Assembly: GCA_019925095.2 (NCBI GenBank)
Contig: CM034411.1
Coordinates: 6,301,501-6,365,500 of the forward strand
DNA: 64,000 bases
Direction of reading: 5' to 3'
Source of the DNA: Dendrolimus kikuchii
Taxonomy: Eukaryota; Arthropoda; Insecta; Lepidoptera; Lasiocampidae
Part shown: positions 34,136-46,393 of the stretch, piece after piece
Layout of the letters: every line of letters begins with the position of its first letter
Numbering within the stretch: the first letter of the stretch is position 1
The notes under the pieces: model-generated
The model's database searches: none
Told to the model about the DNA's origin: nothing
Seen by the model: the letters and a program-made list of their open reading frames with translations, nothing else
Translations under genes and position numbers: made by a program

Positions 34136-35039
34136 TAACTTAGTCTTGTATGGATAGATTAAGAAACCTTATCTATGGAATAAGACGAGCATTCATTCGC
34201 AGTGAATCGATAATTTTAGCAAACAACCTGATTCCCATGAGCATACGAACTTCATTGTACATTTATATATCTACTCTTACCTTTAGCCTTTTGGGAGGGA
34301 GGCCTTGAGACTTGCCAGCCAGCCGACCGTAAATGTTTTATTGCGATGAAATTTTGAAATTGCGTACAAGGGTTACTTGTTATTCTGGTTATAGGGGTTT
34401 AATTAATGCGATACCGGCAAGAATTTAGAGTGCGTGAAAATAATTTCGTTAATTAACACGGTAAAAACCAGTTAATATTGAATTGGGGGTTTAACCTGTT
34501 TTTATTAGCGGCGAAGAGTGAATCTCTTAAAAAAGAAAGGCGACGTAGAAAATGCTGGCATACAGAGGACCTCAAGCGGTCGACTTTGGAGAATGGTTGA
34601 GTGAAATTGACACGTGTCTAGATATACTGGTAGTTATCAGACATAGCATAAAGTTCCACTTTATGTTGATACTTGTCATGTTTATCATATGAATCGGCGA
34701 AAACGAACGTCTTTAGGCCCTCAGCCGTATGAAATCATTCAGATACTATTCCAACATAGCGATTTCGAACTTTTGAAAGACAATCACAAAGCGAACTTCT
34801 TACGAGTAAAACCGCGAGTACATCTTTGTTAAAAAAATAAAGTAAAAAAAATAATAATGTATATATTAATATATATACATATAATATTAATATGTGTTAT
34901 TGTTTATTCTCTATTGTTTTATTCATTTTAGGTATATGTATTGTATGATATTTATTTATTAAGTATATGTATTTAATTTGCACACCACCGTCATACACTT
35001 GCGAATCTCCCGTTCATAAAATTCATAGCCCGTGACAAC

Positions 35040-35195
35040 CCGGCTGACAGACAGACAACTGGAAGAGATCGTTCTAAAGCGATAAGGCCGCCCATTGCTC
35101 CTACTTTTACTGTTTAATGTGATTACTGTAAATTGTTTATTTTATGTGTATGTGGTAAACCATAAAGTGTTTCCTGTTATTCTATTTTATTCCAA
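35040..35195 (+). repeat. LINE tail family J fragment
   Basis: It contains CTGGAAGAGATCGTTCTAAA, GCGATAAGGCCGCCCATTGC and a T-rich end with a CCATAAAGTGTTTCC section. Its orientation is the sense strand of the LINE. Confidence 0.6.
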
Positions 35196-35787
35196 AGTAT
35201 ATCACATCTAAATATCTACTTCAAAAACGTGACCCCAAAACCAGTAACAATATTAACTTTCAAAAAATTAATAGATAATAGACAGTTCATTTCTGTCTTT
35301 TAATTTGGACTAGGTAACCAAAGCGATTCATGTAAACATAAAATTGAATCATTCATTGTCTTCGAATGTCGCCGTTTAGTTGATATTACACGGTTCCCAC
35401 AAAGTCAATCAATTTGGTTGAAATGCGGAATATGAAATTATACAAACACTTTCAACGACATTGAGTGACTTAATATTATAGTCAAGGCGGCGAAGTCCGT
35501 CAATGGGGTAAGTCATACAAGGCTCGTTTTTTAATTTTTTTAAACGGAATTTGATGCCAACTACAATTCTAAGACAGAACTCAATAGTGTCTTAGCTTCA
35601 CTGATTGATATGTTGTCCTCGTAGCTATTCAAACACGGAAATAATAAGAGGTGTACAGAGTTCCCGTACTGACGAGACTGATATTCACAATAATCATTTT
35701 GGTACCTTCATCCAAATCGAAAGAAAAAAGAGAATCGTGTTATATCTGCATTTTCTTTCGCTTCTGCCTTTCAACTAATCTGATTCA

Positions 35788-35875
35788 GTTTTTTTTTTTT
35801 TTTTTTTTTTTTATTGCAGTAGTTCAGCAGACAGGCAGACGGTCCACTTGATGGAAAGTGGTTAAACTGGTTCGT
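35788..35875 (-). mobile_element. SINE-like family S, copy 8 (tail only)
   Basis: A T-run of about 24 (the A-rich tail in reverse) is followed by ATTGCAGTAGTTCAGCAGAC and GGCAGACGGTCCACTTGATG, then homology stops. This is an extreme 5' truncation. Confidence 0.7.
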
Positions 35876-36205
35876 TGTTTGGTGGTTTCGTTGAACTGTG
35901 TAATTAGCTTTTCAACAATCATGTTGCTTTTGGCCTTGTCATAATGAAGTTACAAGATTGACGTGTTTTACGTGAAAACGCTTAACTTTGTTCCTCGAAA
36001 ATTCTGGTAACATTTTTATTTTGTGTTTCTCTCGCAAAGAGGGCGCGAGACGTAATTTCCTGTTGCGGCCTCTGTGATCACATTTGCGGTATGCGGGAAC
36101 GTAACTCAATTACAGGCGAAATTTCAGGCCTCTCATTGGTCCTTCCTTTTTCTTGTAAAATATGTTTTCGGCAAAATGATTTTAGTTGTTTTCACACATT
36201 TTATC

Positions 36206-36516
36206 CGTGCAGGAACGGAGAAAGAATACAATTTCCTGCGGCCCGGCGGCCTGCCGTAAGAGGCGACAAAACAACCCACAGCCAGGTGGTAGGGTATTTG
36301 CCCGACTGGATGGCTACCACCCCTGGTCTAGAGTATGCCGCCATAACAATCTTGAGTTGTGTTCCGGCATTAGTGACCAGGTTCCAGTCTCCCTTAAGAG
36401 AGCAACAGCGCATTTCTAGCTCTTTTGGTATTGCAAATGTCCATAGGCGATGGTAACCGTTTTCCATCAAGTGTGCCGTCTGCTTGTCTGCTGAACTCAT
36501 GCAATAAAAAAAAAAA
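36206..36516 (+). mobile_element. SINE-like family S, copy 9 (near full length)
   Basis: It starts CCGTGCAGGAACGGAGAAAG and ends CTGAACTCATGCAATAAAAA. Together with copies 2 and 4 it defines the family's full length of about 310 bp. Confidence 0.78.
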
Positions 36517-36599
36517 CATATGTGTGTACCTCATATACATACATATAAAATATAATATATTTTATTGCATAATATTAAGATACCAGTTCAAGAAATATA

Positions 36600-36660
36600 A
36601 GTATAGAAAACAATAGGCGGTCTTATCACTAAAGCAATTTCTTCCAGACAACCCTAGATT
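36600..36660 (-). repeat. LINE tail family J fragment
   Basis: AATAGGCGGTCTTATCACTA and GCAATTTCTTCCAGACAACC give the reverse complement of the family J tail. Confidence 0.55.
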
Positions 36661-36668
36661 ATATTAGA

Positions 36669-37148
36669 TTAGAAAAGTTTGCGAATCATGTGGAGTAAGT
36701 TTTGTAGTCGCTCAAGCTTATTAAGTTGGCTTTTGATGAGGTCAAGATAGCTGACAACGTATGGACTACCATACACATATAGACATATGTATACATGCCC
36801 ACACCCTGCGTTCTGGAACCGTCCGAATAGAACACGGTACCCTAGGGTCAGTAGTCTCTCAAGCACGTTGTAACACTTCTGGTGTTGCAAAAAATTATTG
36901 ATGAGATTGAAATGAGGATTTCCCTGGCGCATCCGTCGATGGCGATCTGTGCTATAATTTTCTGGCACGTGCACAAAAATGGCTTGTAAAACCGAATTTG
37001 TTCTTGAAAACACAATTGCAAGCGAAGCAATATAGCTGTCCATTTGTATTATACGTGTATGTATAGGTAGGCTTGGGTCGAGTGCTGCGGATTTGGCTCC
37101 TAGCGTCGGCGTATTCCGTACGAATTGTTTCATATTCCTTGACGCCAC
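36669..37148 (-). CDS. Unrecognised 159-codon ORF
   Basis: An open frame from ATG 37148 to TAA 36669, directly upstream (in its own direction) of a family J LINE tail. I do not recognise the protein. It has no signal peptide, zinc motif or polymerase motif that I can name, and contains a GNPHFNLINNF section and a Leu/Lys-rich C-terminus. It is long for this AT-rich DNA and the segment is more GC-rich than its surroundings, so it may be part of a transposon or a retrocopy. It could equally be chance. Confidence 0.25.
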   Translation of the reverse strand: MASRNMKQFVRNTPTLGAKSAALDPSLPIHTRIIQMDSYIASLAIVFSRTNSVLQAIFVHVPENYSTDRHRRMRQGNPHFNLINNFLQHQKCYNVLERLLTLGYRVLFGRFQNAGCGHVYICLYVYGSPYVVSYLDLIKSQLNKLERLQNLLHMIRKLF

Positions 37149-37309
37149 TGTCTACAGTAGATCACCATTCCGGTCTTTGAAGCGCAAGTTCTTTCTACTT
37201 GTTACTAGCTATACGGCATACCGCAAGGTGATGAGGTAAGTAAACTTTGACAAAAATTTTCAATAATGTAGTAATGAGAGAGATAGCAAACTCCATTAGG
37301 CTGCCGTTT

Positions 37310-37520
37310 TTTGTATAGCTAGAGCACAGCAAACAGGCCGTCGGCCCACCTGATGGTAAGCGGTTATCGTCGCCTATGCACGTTTGCGTCACCAGAGATC
37401 TCACCAACGCGCTGCTGGCTTCGAAGAAATTTTATGACACCCTTTTTGAAAACTCCATGTCCTAGCGCTGTGGGAGCTCATTCCAAGTTCCCACGGTGCG
37501 CAAGAGAAACGCTTTTGTTG
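37310..37520 (-). repeat. LINE family L 3' end with coding remnant
   Basis: On the - strand a GTWNELPQR section (the WNELP motif typical of LINE C-termini) is followed by an ATAGGCGACGATAACCGCTT tail and CCATCAGGTGGGCCGACGGC. The frame is broken. The tail matches families L and S. Confidence 0.6.
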
Positions 37521-37563
37521 TTATGAGATGAATATTATTATTAATATTATGTTAGAGAAATGT

Positions 37564-37756
37564 GAAGAAGCTACCTTGAGGCTGCCTGACAATTGAAACG
37601 GAGCAAGGCTGCGGAGCGGAGAAACGGAGATATATGTATTAACCTATAGGATTGGCAGCCTGTCCATTGACGCAATTTTTATGCAGTCCTATCCGTTTCC
37701 CCGCTTTGCAGCTTCGCTACGTTTCAATGGACAGGCAGCCTTAAAGTAGCTTCTTA
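37564..37756. mobile_element. Foldback element, about 190 bp
   Basis: The left arm from GAAGAAGCTACCTTGAGGCT, through GCCTGACAATTGAAACGGAG, pairs with the right arm ending GCAGCCTTAAAGTAGCTTCT. The arms are about 75 bases with scattered mismatches, leaving a loop of about 40. It is non-coding, probably a MITE, and sits 40 bases beyond a LINE fragment. Confidence 0.65.
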
Positions 37757-39224
37757 ACATAACAACCAGAATAGGGTACAGTCAACGAGACAAAGAGTCG
37801 GTGTGCAAACAAATACCCGGCCTCCCCTCCAAGCCAGACAGTGCTTTTGTAAACGGTTGAGGCTTTACAAATAGGCGCTTGTCTTCTCATTTTAGGGTTC
37901 CCTCGGCAAAGGAAACGTTTCCTCGTTTGAATGAGGTTGGTAATGTTGTTGCTATTGTTAGTACGCGAGTCTCTTGGTAGTATTGCTTTAAATTATGATT
38001 GTAACCTTCCATATTGAATTGTATACGCCATCACAATGTAAATGAAATTAACTTTATTGCATTGTCTTAAAAGTGAAATTGTTGTCTATTTATAGATTTA
38101 TTTAATGTTTATAAATCTTGGATACTGTTTGAATATTGCGGGATTCGGATTTTATTGCTTTTTTGGAAGATCACATATTTTATTAGAACGAAACACACGT
38201 GATTTACAATTCTTACAAAAATAATCAAACACATACAAGTCCATATCGTGATACAGAAGTTTGTAATAAAATAATGTGAGATTCTCGTTCGGAATGTACA
38301 CTTCATAACGCCTCGATCGCTATTAAGGCTCAACTAAGTCTGTCTTACCGGGTCGACCTTATATATTATCTAAATAGACGTTAATTCATTAATGTAGTAG
38401 TCTATGTAAAATTATTTCTATGGTCGGTCTGTGTTGTATTTTGAATAAGCATTCCAACAGAATCCATAAAACACACTATGGTTCGCCCTTCACGGTCCTT
38501 TACAAACATCTTTTAAAGAAAATTCTGAAGAGATTGCATGTGAAACTTCTTTCAGTTCACAACATTTCCTTCGCGCAATGTATTTGGAGAGGGTAAAATA
38601 AAAAGTTGGGGTAGAATATTGAAAAGTTTTGATAAGCTGCTACTTGCAGTTATTACTTTTCTTTGTTGTAAATTTACTGTCCAATACATATTCACAAAAC
38701 ACACAATAAGTTTATTAATAATATTTTTTTTCTTATATCTAATTAATAAGTATAATTAATGACTAGCACTGATTTAGTCCTCTTAATGAAGGACCAAACC
38801 AGTGGGCAGTCAAATTTATCAGCTATTTCTTTCAGGATGCTGTTGCTGGCACCACGCAATCTGTATAAAGCTCCAATGTTGGTTTTTTAAATAATCGTCT
38901 CTTAACACTACTTTATACTTCATTCTTAAGTATAATCTAAATTCTAACTATTTAAGAATCGAATATTGTAGAATAATATTAATAAATCAATATATGAAAA
39001 TAACCTAAAATTAGGCACAAATAGCAGCCTTATCGCAAACTGTCCGCTATATTAATAAAAGTGTTTACGATTTCAATATAAAAGAAAGACTTTTAATACA
39101 AATCTACTTAAAAACAGAGGCGGTTCGAGGTGGTAAGCACGGTAGGTAATTTATGGCAGCAAAATTTAAGGGCGGCAAAAGTGACGACAATAATGAAAAA
39201 TACTATACAATGAAATTTATACAG

Positions 39225-39665
39225 TTTCTTTCTCAAGTTATATTGAAACGAACGCAAAAAGAATGACCAATATCGGTCCAGAAATAAAAAAGTTATGGCT
39301 GAAAAACCGAAACATTTTCAGATATCTGCCTGATTTCAAAGGGTTTTCTGCTATATCTCCGGAAACCAAAGTCTGCTAGCAATAAATTTATATGGATCTA
39401 TTTTCAAACTCTGCTAAATCGAACACCATAATAATCATCAAAATCGGTTCAAAACAAAAAAGTTATGGCTGAGCATACATAAAAAAATATATTTGCACGA
39501 CGAATGCACAACTTCCACCTTTTTTTAAAGTCAGTTAAAAATTAAACATGTTGCTGGGAAGTTTGTTGCGCCGCTTTTTCTACTTTAACAGTAAAACTTG
39601 GAAGCGGTGGTAGAATCAATGCTCTCAATAAGTAATCTTTAAGGTTCTATTTTGAAATAAATATA
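39225..39665. repeat. Probable LINE 3' UTR remnants
   Basis: ATCGGTCCAGAAATAAAAAA and GTTATGGCTGA recur as two similar blocks (near 39275 and 39445), followed by a GTTGCTGGGAAGTTTGTTGC block that resembles the start of family P. No coding sense survives. Confidence 0.35.
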
Positions 39666-40356
39666 TTAATTTTCATTAATATAAATATTTATAGGGCAAC
39701 GCGTACAAAGTCGCGAGCATAGCTAGTTTCACAATCAAGTATTATTCCCCCTATTTTTAACTCGAGTGCATTCCTACTAAAGTCAAGTTTTACTGCCATC
39801 AATCTTGCATGGCGACTATGGGGTGGTGACGTCACAGGAATGACGTAAGCAAATGTCGATAAGGGTTGCCGGCTTGACGATTCACCATTTTCACGACTAA
39901 TGTGTATTGACCCAACGAAACGTGAATTATTTGTTTGGTTATGTGATATTGGTGCTGTACTTAAGTACACACGCTTTCTTGAGTGTATGGAATTTTTAAC
40001 CGACTTCAAAAAGAAGCCGGTTATCAATTTGACTGTATGATTGGTATGCAATTTCTCCGTCAATTAAAAGAAGAAAGAAAGAAAAATTATTTATTGTCGC
40101 AAATGAATGCACATAAAACTAAAAAATATACTAAATTATCAGAATATACGTACTCATAAAACAAAAAGCCATTAGAATTTTATAAAATATACAACTTTAA
40201 GACAGAAATATACACTCACGGCAATAAGGCTGGTAACTCAGCATTATGCTGTGTCAAGAACTGACACAGCGTTGATTTTCAGTACCAGCCTCCATCAAAT
40301 CACAAGTGACCCAAACAAATAACTTCTTATTGCCCTTATAAAGCAAATTTAAAACA

Positions 40357-40909
40357 TACATACATACATACATACATACATACATACATAACTTCACGCC
40401 AGTTCCCTTGCGGGGTAGGCACGAACAACAGAGCGCCATTTAGGCCCATTCTTACACACCTCACTTGCTTCTTTGACATTCATAACTCTCGTCATGCACA
40501 CTTGTCTGTTCTTAAGGCTCCTGACATCACCCTCCGCTAGGACACGATCAATTTGATCATGGAAGGTGTGTCGTGGCCTTCCACGACTTCTGCATCCATC
40601 CACTTTTGCATTGTATATCTGTTTAGTCATTCTTTCATCATGCATTCTTTCCACATGCCCGAACCACCGGAGCATTCCTTTCCTTACCTTCACCCCGACA
40701 CTCTCTTTCAGACCAACTCTCTTTCTTACTTCGGTATTACGAACGCGGTCCGCGAGCGTCACTCCGCAGATTTTGCGCAGTGCTCGCATCTCAACCGCGT
40801 TTACTCTACTTTCATGCTCTCTCTTCCATACCCAACTTTCGCTTCCATACGTGAGCGTAGGTACCAGCACCGCGTTGTGTATGGCGAGCTGGGCCTTCTG
40901 GCTGAGGTT
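40357..40909 (-). mobile_element. LINE tail family T, copy 6 (longest), with TSD
   Basis: This is the longest clean copy: 553 bp with an open C-terminal frame of 172 codons (40912 down to 40394, the first codon in the flank). Motifs in order are LTYGSESWVWKRE, AVEMRALRKICG, RWFGHVERM, GRPRHTFHDQIDRV and ARELA. A run of (CATA)n forms the tail. The duplication CAAATTTAAAACA is at 40344-40356 and 40910-40922. The motif order is that of RTE-type LINE C-termini. Confidence 0.88.
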
Positions 40910-41439
40910 CAAATTTAAAACAAATTTACTTAAATACTAACAACAAACCAACATCTCCTATAGTCCAGCTATACTTTCGCATAAATAATTGTGGATCGAT
41001 TGTCTTGTTTTATTACACGAAAGAGCATACTCCTGAGATTATCCTATTATCATTCAGGATCTGAGGAGTGGATCCCAGGGAATGCGACAGCAACCCTTGT
41101 TGAAGAACGCCTACACTCATCGAAAGGCAAACTTGTATACGCGTATCAGTAGTACAATTTCCACAGGCGCTTAATATATTGTTTCTAAAGTTATTAAAAA
41201 AACTAAATCGACTTTAAAAGTAACTGCAGACAAATTTAATTATTTTCTATAAAATCTTGAAGTCAAGTAAAAAATAAAAAAACAACAGCAACTTTGCAAA
41301 ATATAGTAATAAACGATCAGTTAGAGAACTGCCTGAGGCCTGGTTCATATATCTTACTGATCGTTCATTTGCGCTACTATCGTTTAAAATTTGACATAAG
41401 CTACAAGCTTCAAGTAACGTCTTCGATCGATTGTAAGGC

Positions 41440-41530
41440 AAGTGAATGAATAAGATATAAGAACTGGCCATAAGTGGTACATGCCAGGATTCGAATCCGC
41501 GCCTTATGACATCAAGTCTTCAACTACGTT
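41440..41530 (-). repeat. SINE fragment with B-box-like motif
   Basis: AAGTGGTACATGCCAGGATT and CGAATCCGCGCC correspond to the head of the SINE at 4730-4920 in the same orientation. The rest is lost. Confidence 0.4.
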
Positions 41531-41798
41531 ACGATGGTTTAAAAATGGGGTGGGCTGTATAGGTGCTGGTTTTCTTTTTGGTATTGCAAGAGCGTTGTGT
41601 GTGATTTACTTGTTTTCGATTCGTTTTCTGCCGGCCCGTGTCCTTGCTTCTTTCTGAATAATTGAACACACACACTGGATTTGGGATTGGTGGTCGAGAA
41701 CACGGACAAGGCATTTTAAAATTATTATTATATTATTAGTGAAGAGTGAATTTGGGGAATAGTTTGAATGGAGCGTTAGGTGAACTTCTAGGCGCTAA

Positions 41799-42315
41799 GA
41801 ACCTCAGCTAGGAGGCCCAGCTCGCCATACACAACGCGGTGCTGGTACCTACGCTCACGTATGGAAGAGAGAGCATGAAAGTAGAGTAAACGCGGTTGAG
41901 ATGCGATCACTGCGCAAAATCTGCGGAGTGACGCTCGCGGACCGCGTTCGTAACACCGAAGTAAGAAAGAGAGTTGGTCTGAAAGAAAGTGTCGGGGTGA
42001 AGGTAAGGAAAGGAATGCTCCGGTGGTTCGGGCATGTGGAAAGAATGCATGATGAACGAATGACTAAACAGATATACAATGCAAAAGTGGATGGATGCAG
42101 AAGTCGTGGAAGGCCACGACACACCTTCTATGATCAAATTGATCGTGTACTAGCGGAGGGTGATGTCAGGAGCCTTAAGAATCGACGAGCGTGCATGACA
42201 AGAGTTATGAATGTCAAAGAAGCAAGTGAGGTGTGTAAGAATGGGCCTAAATGGCGCTCTGTTGTTCGTGCCTACCCCGCATGGGAACTAGCGTGAAGTT
42301 ATGTATGTATGTATG
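41799..42315 (+). mobile_element. LINE tail family T, copy 7
   Basis: Nearly the same span as copy 6 but on the opposite strand, 0.9 kb away. It lacks 19 bases at 41860-41867 where copy 6 has two TATGGAAG words; one word and the spacer are gone, which shifts the frame. Downstream of that the frame (41901-42296) is open to TGA. The tail is ATGTATGTATGTATG. The target duplication is not clear. Confidence 0.82.
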
Positions 42316-42959
42316 AATTATATTATTAAACTTGCGGGGGCGATCAGCGGATGTGAATTATATCAGCGCGGGAGCGGGAAGACGGGGCGGGAGACGAAAT
42401 AAAACTATGCAGCACAAAATGTCACTGTCAATAACAATTTCAGTTTTTTTTCTTACGAGATACAAGGCTTTGGCTTTAAGATTTCAGTTCTATGGCACCC
42501 CTAAGCTTTTTTGCGATTTCACAAAAAACACATATGTTTACTTAGTTCTATAAACTTAACCCATTATATAAGGATGAGTTGAGAAAAATTTCCATATTTT
42601 TAAAGTCAAAAAATAATATACTTAAATATTTGCGTTGCCCAACTGCTTACAGGCGTCTAAACACTGTCTGCTGTCATGGCGATTGTATTAATCCAATTAA
42701 AAGTTAATCAACCATCAAAAATACACACGAAAATCCATTAGGAATACGTTATTATTTCAATCCTTTGTTTATTAAGCCTGTTTCCATGTTCTGGGCATTG
42801 ACAATGCGAGCACGCGAGCAATTATCACGGTTCCCTCTTATATGGGGTAGTCAGAACACTAGGGTGGAATTGACCCCCGCTGTTTTTGTAGAGTAAGGGG
42901 TAGCTTTCGTGATTTGGGAATATATGAGACTATTCGTGTGAATTGTTGTTTGAATTCGG

Positions 42960-43397
42960 GAAGAATTTTAACAAAAAAATGGCTTTTCTCCTTTTTTTGT
43001 TTGTTTCTTTGTTTGAAGGAAGTAATCTGTTGAACTACTGAACTGATTTTGAAAATTCTTTCACCAGTGAAAGCTACATTATTAATGATATAGGCTATAC
43101 TTGATTGTGATGATAATATATTGTAACTTTTAATGTGAAATATGAATTCCGAGACAAATGGGCTGATGCATTGATTTATCGGCCGGCATGCGCTGACTAA
43201 ACAATTAATAAGTCATAAGGGTCAAATATTCTCTCTGATGGACTTTGAATTAAGAAATAATGTTTTTCCCATGTGCAATCATAATTATATATTGGCTTAT
43301 CTCGAGTAGCGCCCAGCGAAGTAGGCACGGGAAGGAGCGTTTTTCCCATAGTCAATTATAATTATATGTTGGAATATCTCGAGTGCGCACGGGTCAG
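42960..43397 (+). repeat. Helitron-like element with duplicated 3' part
   Basis: GAACTACTGAACTGATTTTG and ATTCTTTCACCAGTGAAAGC, then an end CGGGTCAGCTAGT, as in lepidopteran elements ending CTAG. The 3' segment TTTTCCCAT...ATCTCGAGT occurs twice, near 43262 and 43343. Confidence 0.5.
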
Positions 43398-43920
43398 CTA
43401 GTCTTCAAATAAATAGGTAGCAGATTGAAGCTTGTCTGCAACCACGTTTTTTAAGTCTCTTTACCATCTATCTATATCGGTTTTGTCTATTTATAGATAG
43501 CCAATAGTTAAATAGTTAACACTCTGTATTCACCCCATTTATTTAATGTACGTAACACAATAATAAATACAATGTATCGCTGACAAAAAGTTACTTTGAA
43601 ATATTACTCCTAGACAAATTGTATTATTATGATAATGTATGTACGCTATAGGAAGAAAATGGCGTTATAAATATAGTTTTATGGGGTTTGTACGGCCTAT
43701 AAATATGTTATAAGTAAGAATAAATTTATGATGAATATTCTTGAGAATTTTACTTAATTTTAGATTATGTAACTAAATTATTGGCATAGAAGAATTCTAC
43801 GAATAATCAGCAAGTCTAAATGCAACTCTGAACAGCAACCATTCTTTTTTGGACTCTTCCTCCATCATGGTTCAAGATAGAGGGTTTTCTCTTCTTCTAT
43901 CGATTACATTATTATTATTT

Positions 43921-44232
43921 ACTAGTGGTCGCCTAGTGGCCGAAATTTGAACATTATTAAGGTTCTGTTGTCAAAAACCTATAATCACCGATTTCGCCAA
44001 GGCTACACTGTTAATTTGACTTTAACAATAAACAAAAGAGTATATATATGCCTGTGTGTGTCAAATACATAGTAGCGTGTGTAATGTTTTTTTTACTGAT
44101 TTAATGTATTTTTTATGCATAATTTAAAAAAGATATCAACATTCTGCATTCCTTCTCTATATAAAATATAAGTGTGTAAAATTTCATACTCCTCCGTCCG
44201 CACAATTTTTGTAATAAAGGGTACAAAGTATT
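43921..44232 (+). repeat. Interspersed family G, copy 2
   Basis: GTGGTCGCCTAGTGGCCGAA to TCATACTCCTCCGTCCGCAC, collinear with copy 1 (5510-5872) but with a shorter left part. It runs directly into a LINE tail at 44235. Confidence 0.7.
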
Positions 44233-44234
44233 TG

Positions 44235-44400
44235 CTTTTTATTGCTAGATAACAGCAGATAGGTTAACCTACCTGATGTATAATAGTTATTGTCGCCTCT
44301 GGATGTTTGTATCACCAAAAGTGCTACCGACAAGCTATTTGCGTATTGTGCTGGGAACTTATAATTGTTTTCAATTGTTGCTAACACGAGCTTAAAGAGG
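44235..44400 (-). repeat. LINE family L 3' end fragment
   Basis: GCAGATAGGTTAACCTACCT, then TTATTGTCGCCTCTGGATGT and ATCACCAAAAGTGCTACC, matches the reverse-oriented L/S tail. Diverged. Confidence 0.5.
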
Positions 44401-44639
44401 TTAGTCCATATTCACCCTACTAAAATAATTGGCATGAAGATAGCTAACAGCCCTGTGCATCTATCAACTAACGAGCAATTGTTAGTGTTTTACCCCAACA
44501 TTCTCCCTGCTCTTGAAATTCTTATAAGAGAGGCATGAAGCGGCCATTTTTAAGGGACATTTCTAACGAACAACTTGAAAGGTACTCAAATTCAAATTAG
44601 GGTGTATGGGTTAAGGGATCTGATGTGTAGTGGAACTGA

Positions 44640-45290
44640 ATTTATTTATTCCTCTCATATTTGAACATAGAGACATACATAGACAACACTATTGTTCACC
44701 AATACAAAAAATACAAAAATGCACAACAAGACAATAGTTACTTGGTAAAACAAAAGACGGCCTTATCGCTTAAAGCGATCTCTTCCAGGCAACCTGACTC
44801 AAAGGAAATTCTTAAATTATCTGTAATTATTATGCAACAAAGCAAACGGAAAATATAAATAAAAATGACATAAATGGACAGCAGATTACAGTCTAAAGTA
44901 TTGTAAACTAGCACATACATTATTGCGTAAGACTAACATAATGATTCCTGAGTGAATTTTTAAATATGGCAAAAGATTTAGCTTTTCTGACGTCAGTGGG
45001 CAAAGAGTTCCAAAGTGAGACAGCCTGCGTGGCGAAGGACTTGGAATAAAATGTCGAAGAGTGTGCAGGTGCCATTAACAGGAGATTATTAGTGGAGCGC
45101 AAATTGAGGGTGTATGACGTATAAAGGAAGTTGAAACATTCCTTAAGATAAGGAGGGGTATAAGGTATAAACGGTATACGATATAGTAAATTGAGAAGAT
45201 TAGCATTCCGGCGAAGTGAGATAGGCAACTACTCGAGCTTATTGCGATATTCAGAAACGTGTTCAAATTGTTTTATCATATAGTTGTTTT
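44640..45290 (-). mobile_element. LINE family J (jockey/CR1-like) 3' end
   Basis: The - strand frame from 45228 to 44920 encodes the end of a reverse-transcriptase polyprotein with AVSLWNSLPTDVRKA and SFAIFKNSLRNHY, the W-N-x-L-P motif found near the C-terminus of jockey and CR1 LINEs. After the stop comes the 3' UTR with GAGATCGCTTTAAGCGATAA and GGCCGTC, which identifies the orphan J tails elsewhere in the window. The 5' part is missing. Confidence 0.72.
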
Positions 45291-45639
45291 AACTGCAAAT
45301 ACTGCATAATAACTAGGTATTATTTCTATATACACCGTCTGTTACACAAGTTAACTAAAGAAGTCACAATTTGGTGCGTAATTGAATTTCAAATTTTTAA
45401 TAATACTAACCTACCACGGAGAATGCAGTAATATGATAATCCAATATACGAGTATATAACTTTGCTATCATTTCTTCTTCTATCACTCACAGAAGGCGTG
45501 AGTTACGTTTAGTATTCTGTTTGAATTCTTTTGACAGAATACGAGATTTTGGAATAAATCAGATTAATTTTCCTTAAATTAATAAAGAAAATAAGACAGG
45601 CGATTATAAAATGCATGTTTAGAATACTTTTTTGGCAAA

Positions 45640-45690
45640 ACAGTAAGCTACCTTATTGACTAAAGCGATCTCTCCCATGCAACTTAAAAA
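45640..45690 (-). repeat. LINE tail family J fragment
   Basis: GCTACCTTATTGACTAAAGC and GATCTCTCCCATGCAACTT are a diverged J tail. Confidence 0.45.
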
Positions 45691-46170
45691 ATAACTTACA
45701 TCACCAGGTTGAGTAAAAAATGAGATAGGATTAAATATTTTACAAATATATAATTACTTCATTTGAAAATACTCAAACAAATTATAACAATTACAAAATA
45801 AAAAGCCCGATTTGACAGTTCTCATATAACATATTTAGGGATTGAAACTTGTAAATCGTTAACCAAGTTAACCGATTAGCACGAGACATCGATTAAAAAT
45901 TATACGACTTTGAGATCGTTTGACTTATTTTAAGTTAATTACTTTTTATGTTACACAAATATCTCACAAAATCGATATGGAGCGCGAAAGTTTTGTCTCC
46001 CATCGCCTTTCGCGTACCGCATGCATTTATCACGCACCACAAATAATCTATTTTTTTTATGATTTCACCCGTAAATTATATTTATTCGTTTTTGCTTTCA
46101 ATACATATATGTACAATTATGTACTCTTGTTTTATTTAGTAGATATAAATACACACACTATATATATATA

Positions 46171-46393
46171 AAGTGGATGGATGCAGAGGTTGTGGAAGGC
46201 CACGACACACCTTCCATGATCAAATTGATCGTGTACTAGCAGAAGATGATGTCAGGAGCCTTAAGAACAGACGAGCGTGCATGACAAGAGTTATGAATGT
46301 CAAAGAAGCAAGTGAGGTGTTTAAGAATAAGCCTCAATGGCGCTCTGTTGTCCGTGCCTACCCCGCAAGGGAACTGGCGTGAAGTTATGTATG

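Noticed and set aside
39689..40063. 124-codon frame on the - strand
   Set aside because: It overlaps a sequence with the AACCGACTTCAAAAAGAAGC phrase common in lepidopteran repeats and shows no domain. More likely repeat-derived than a gene.
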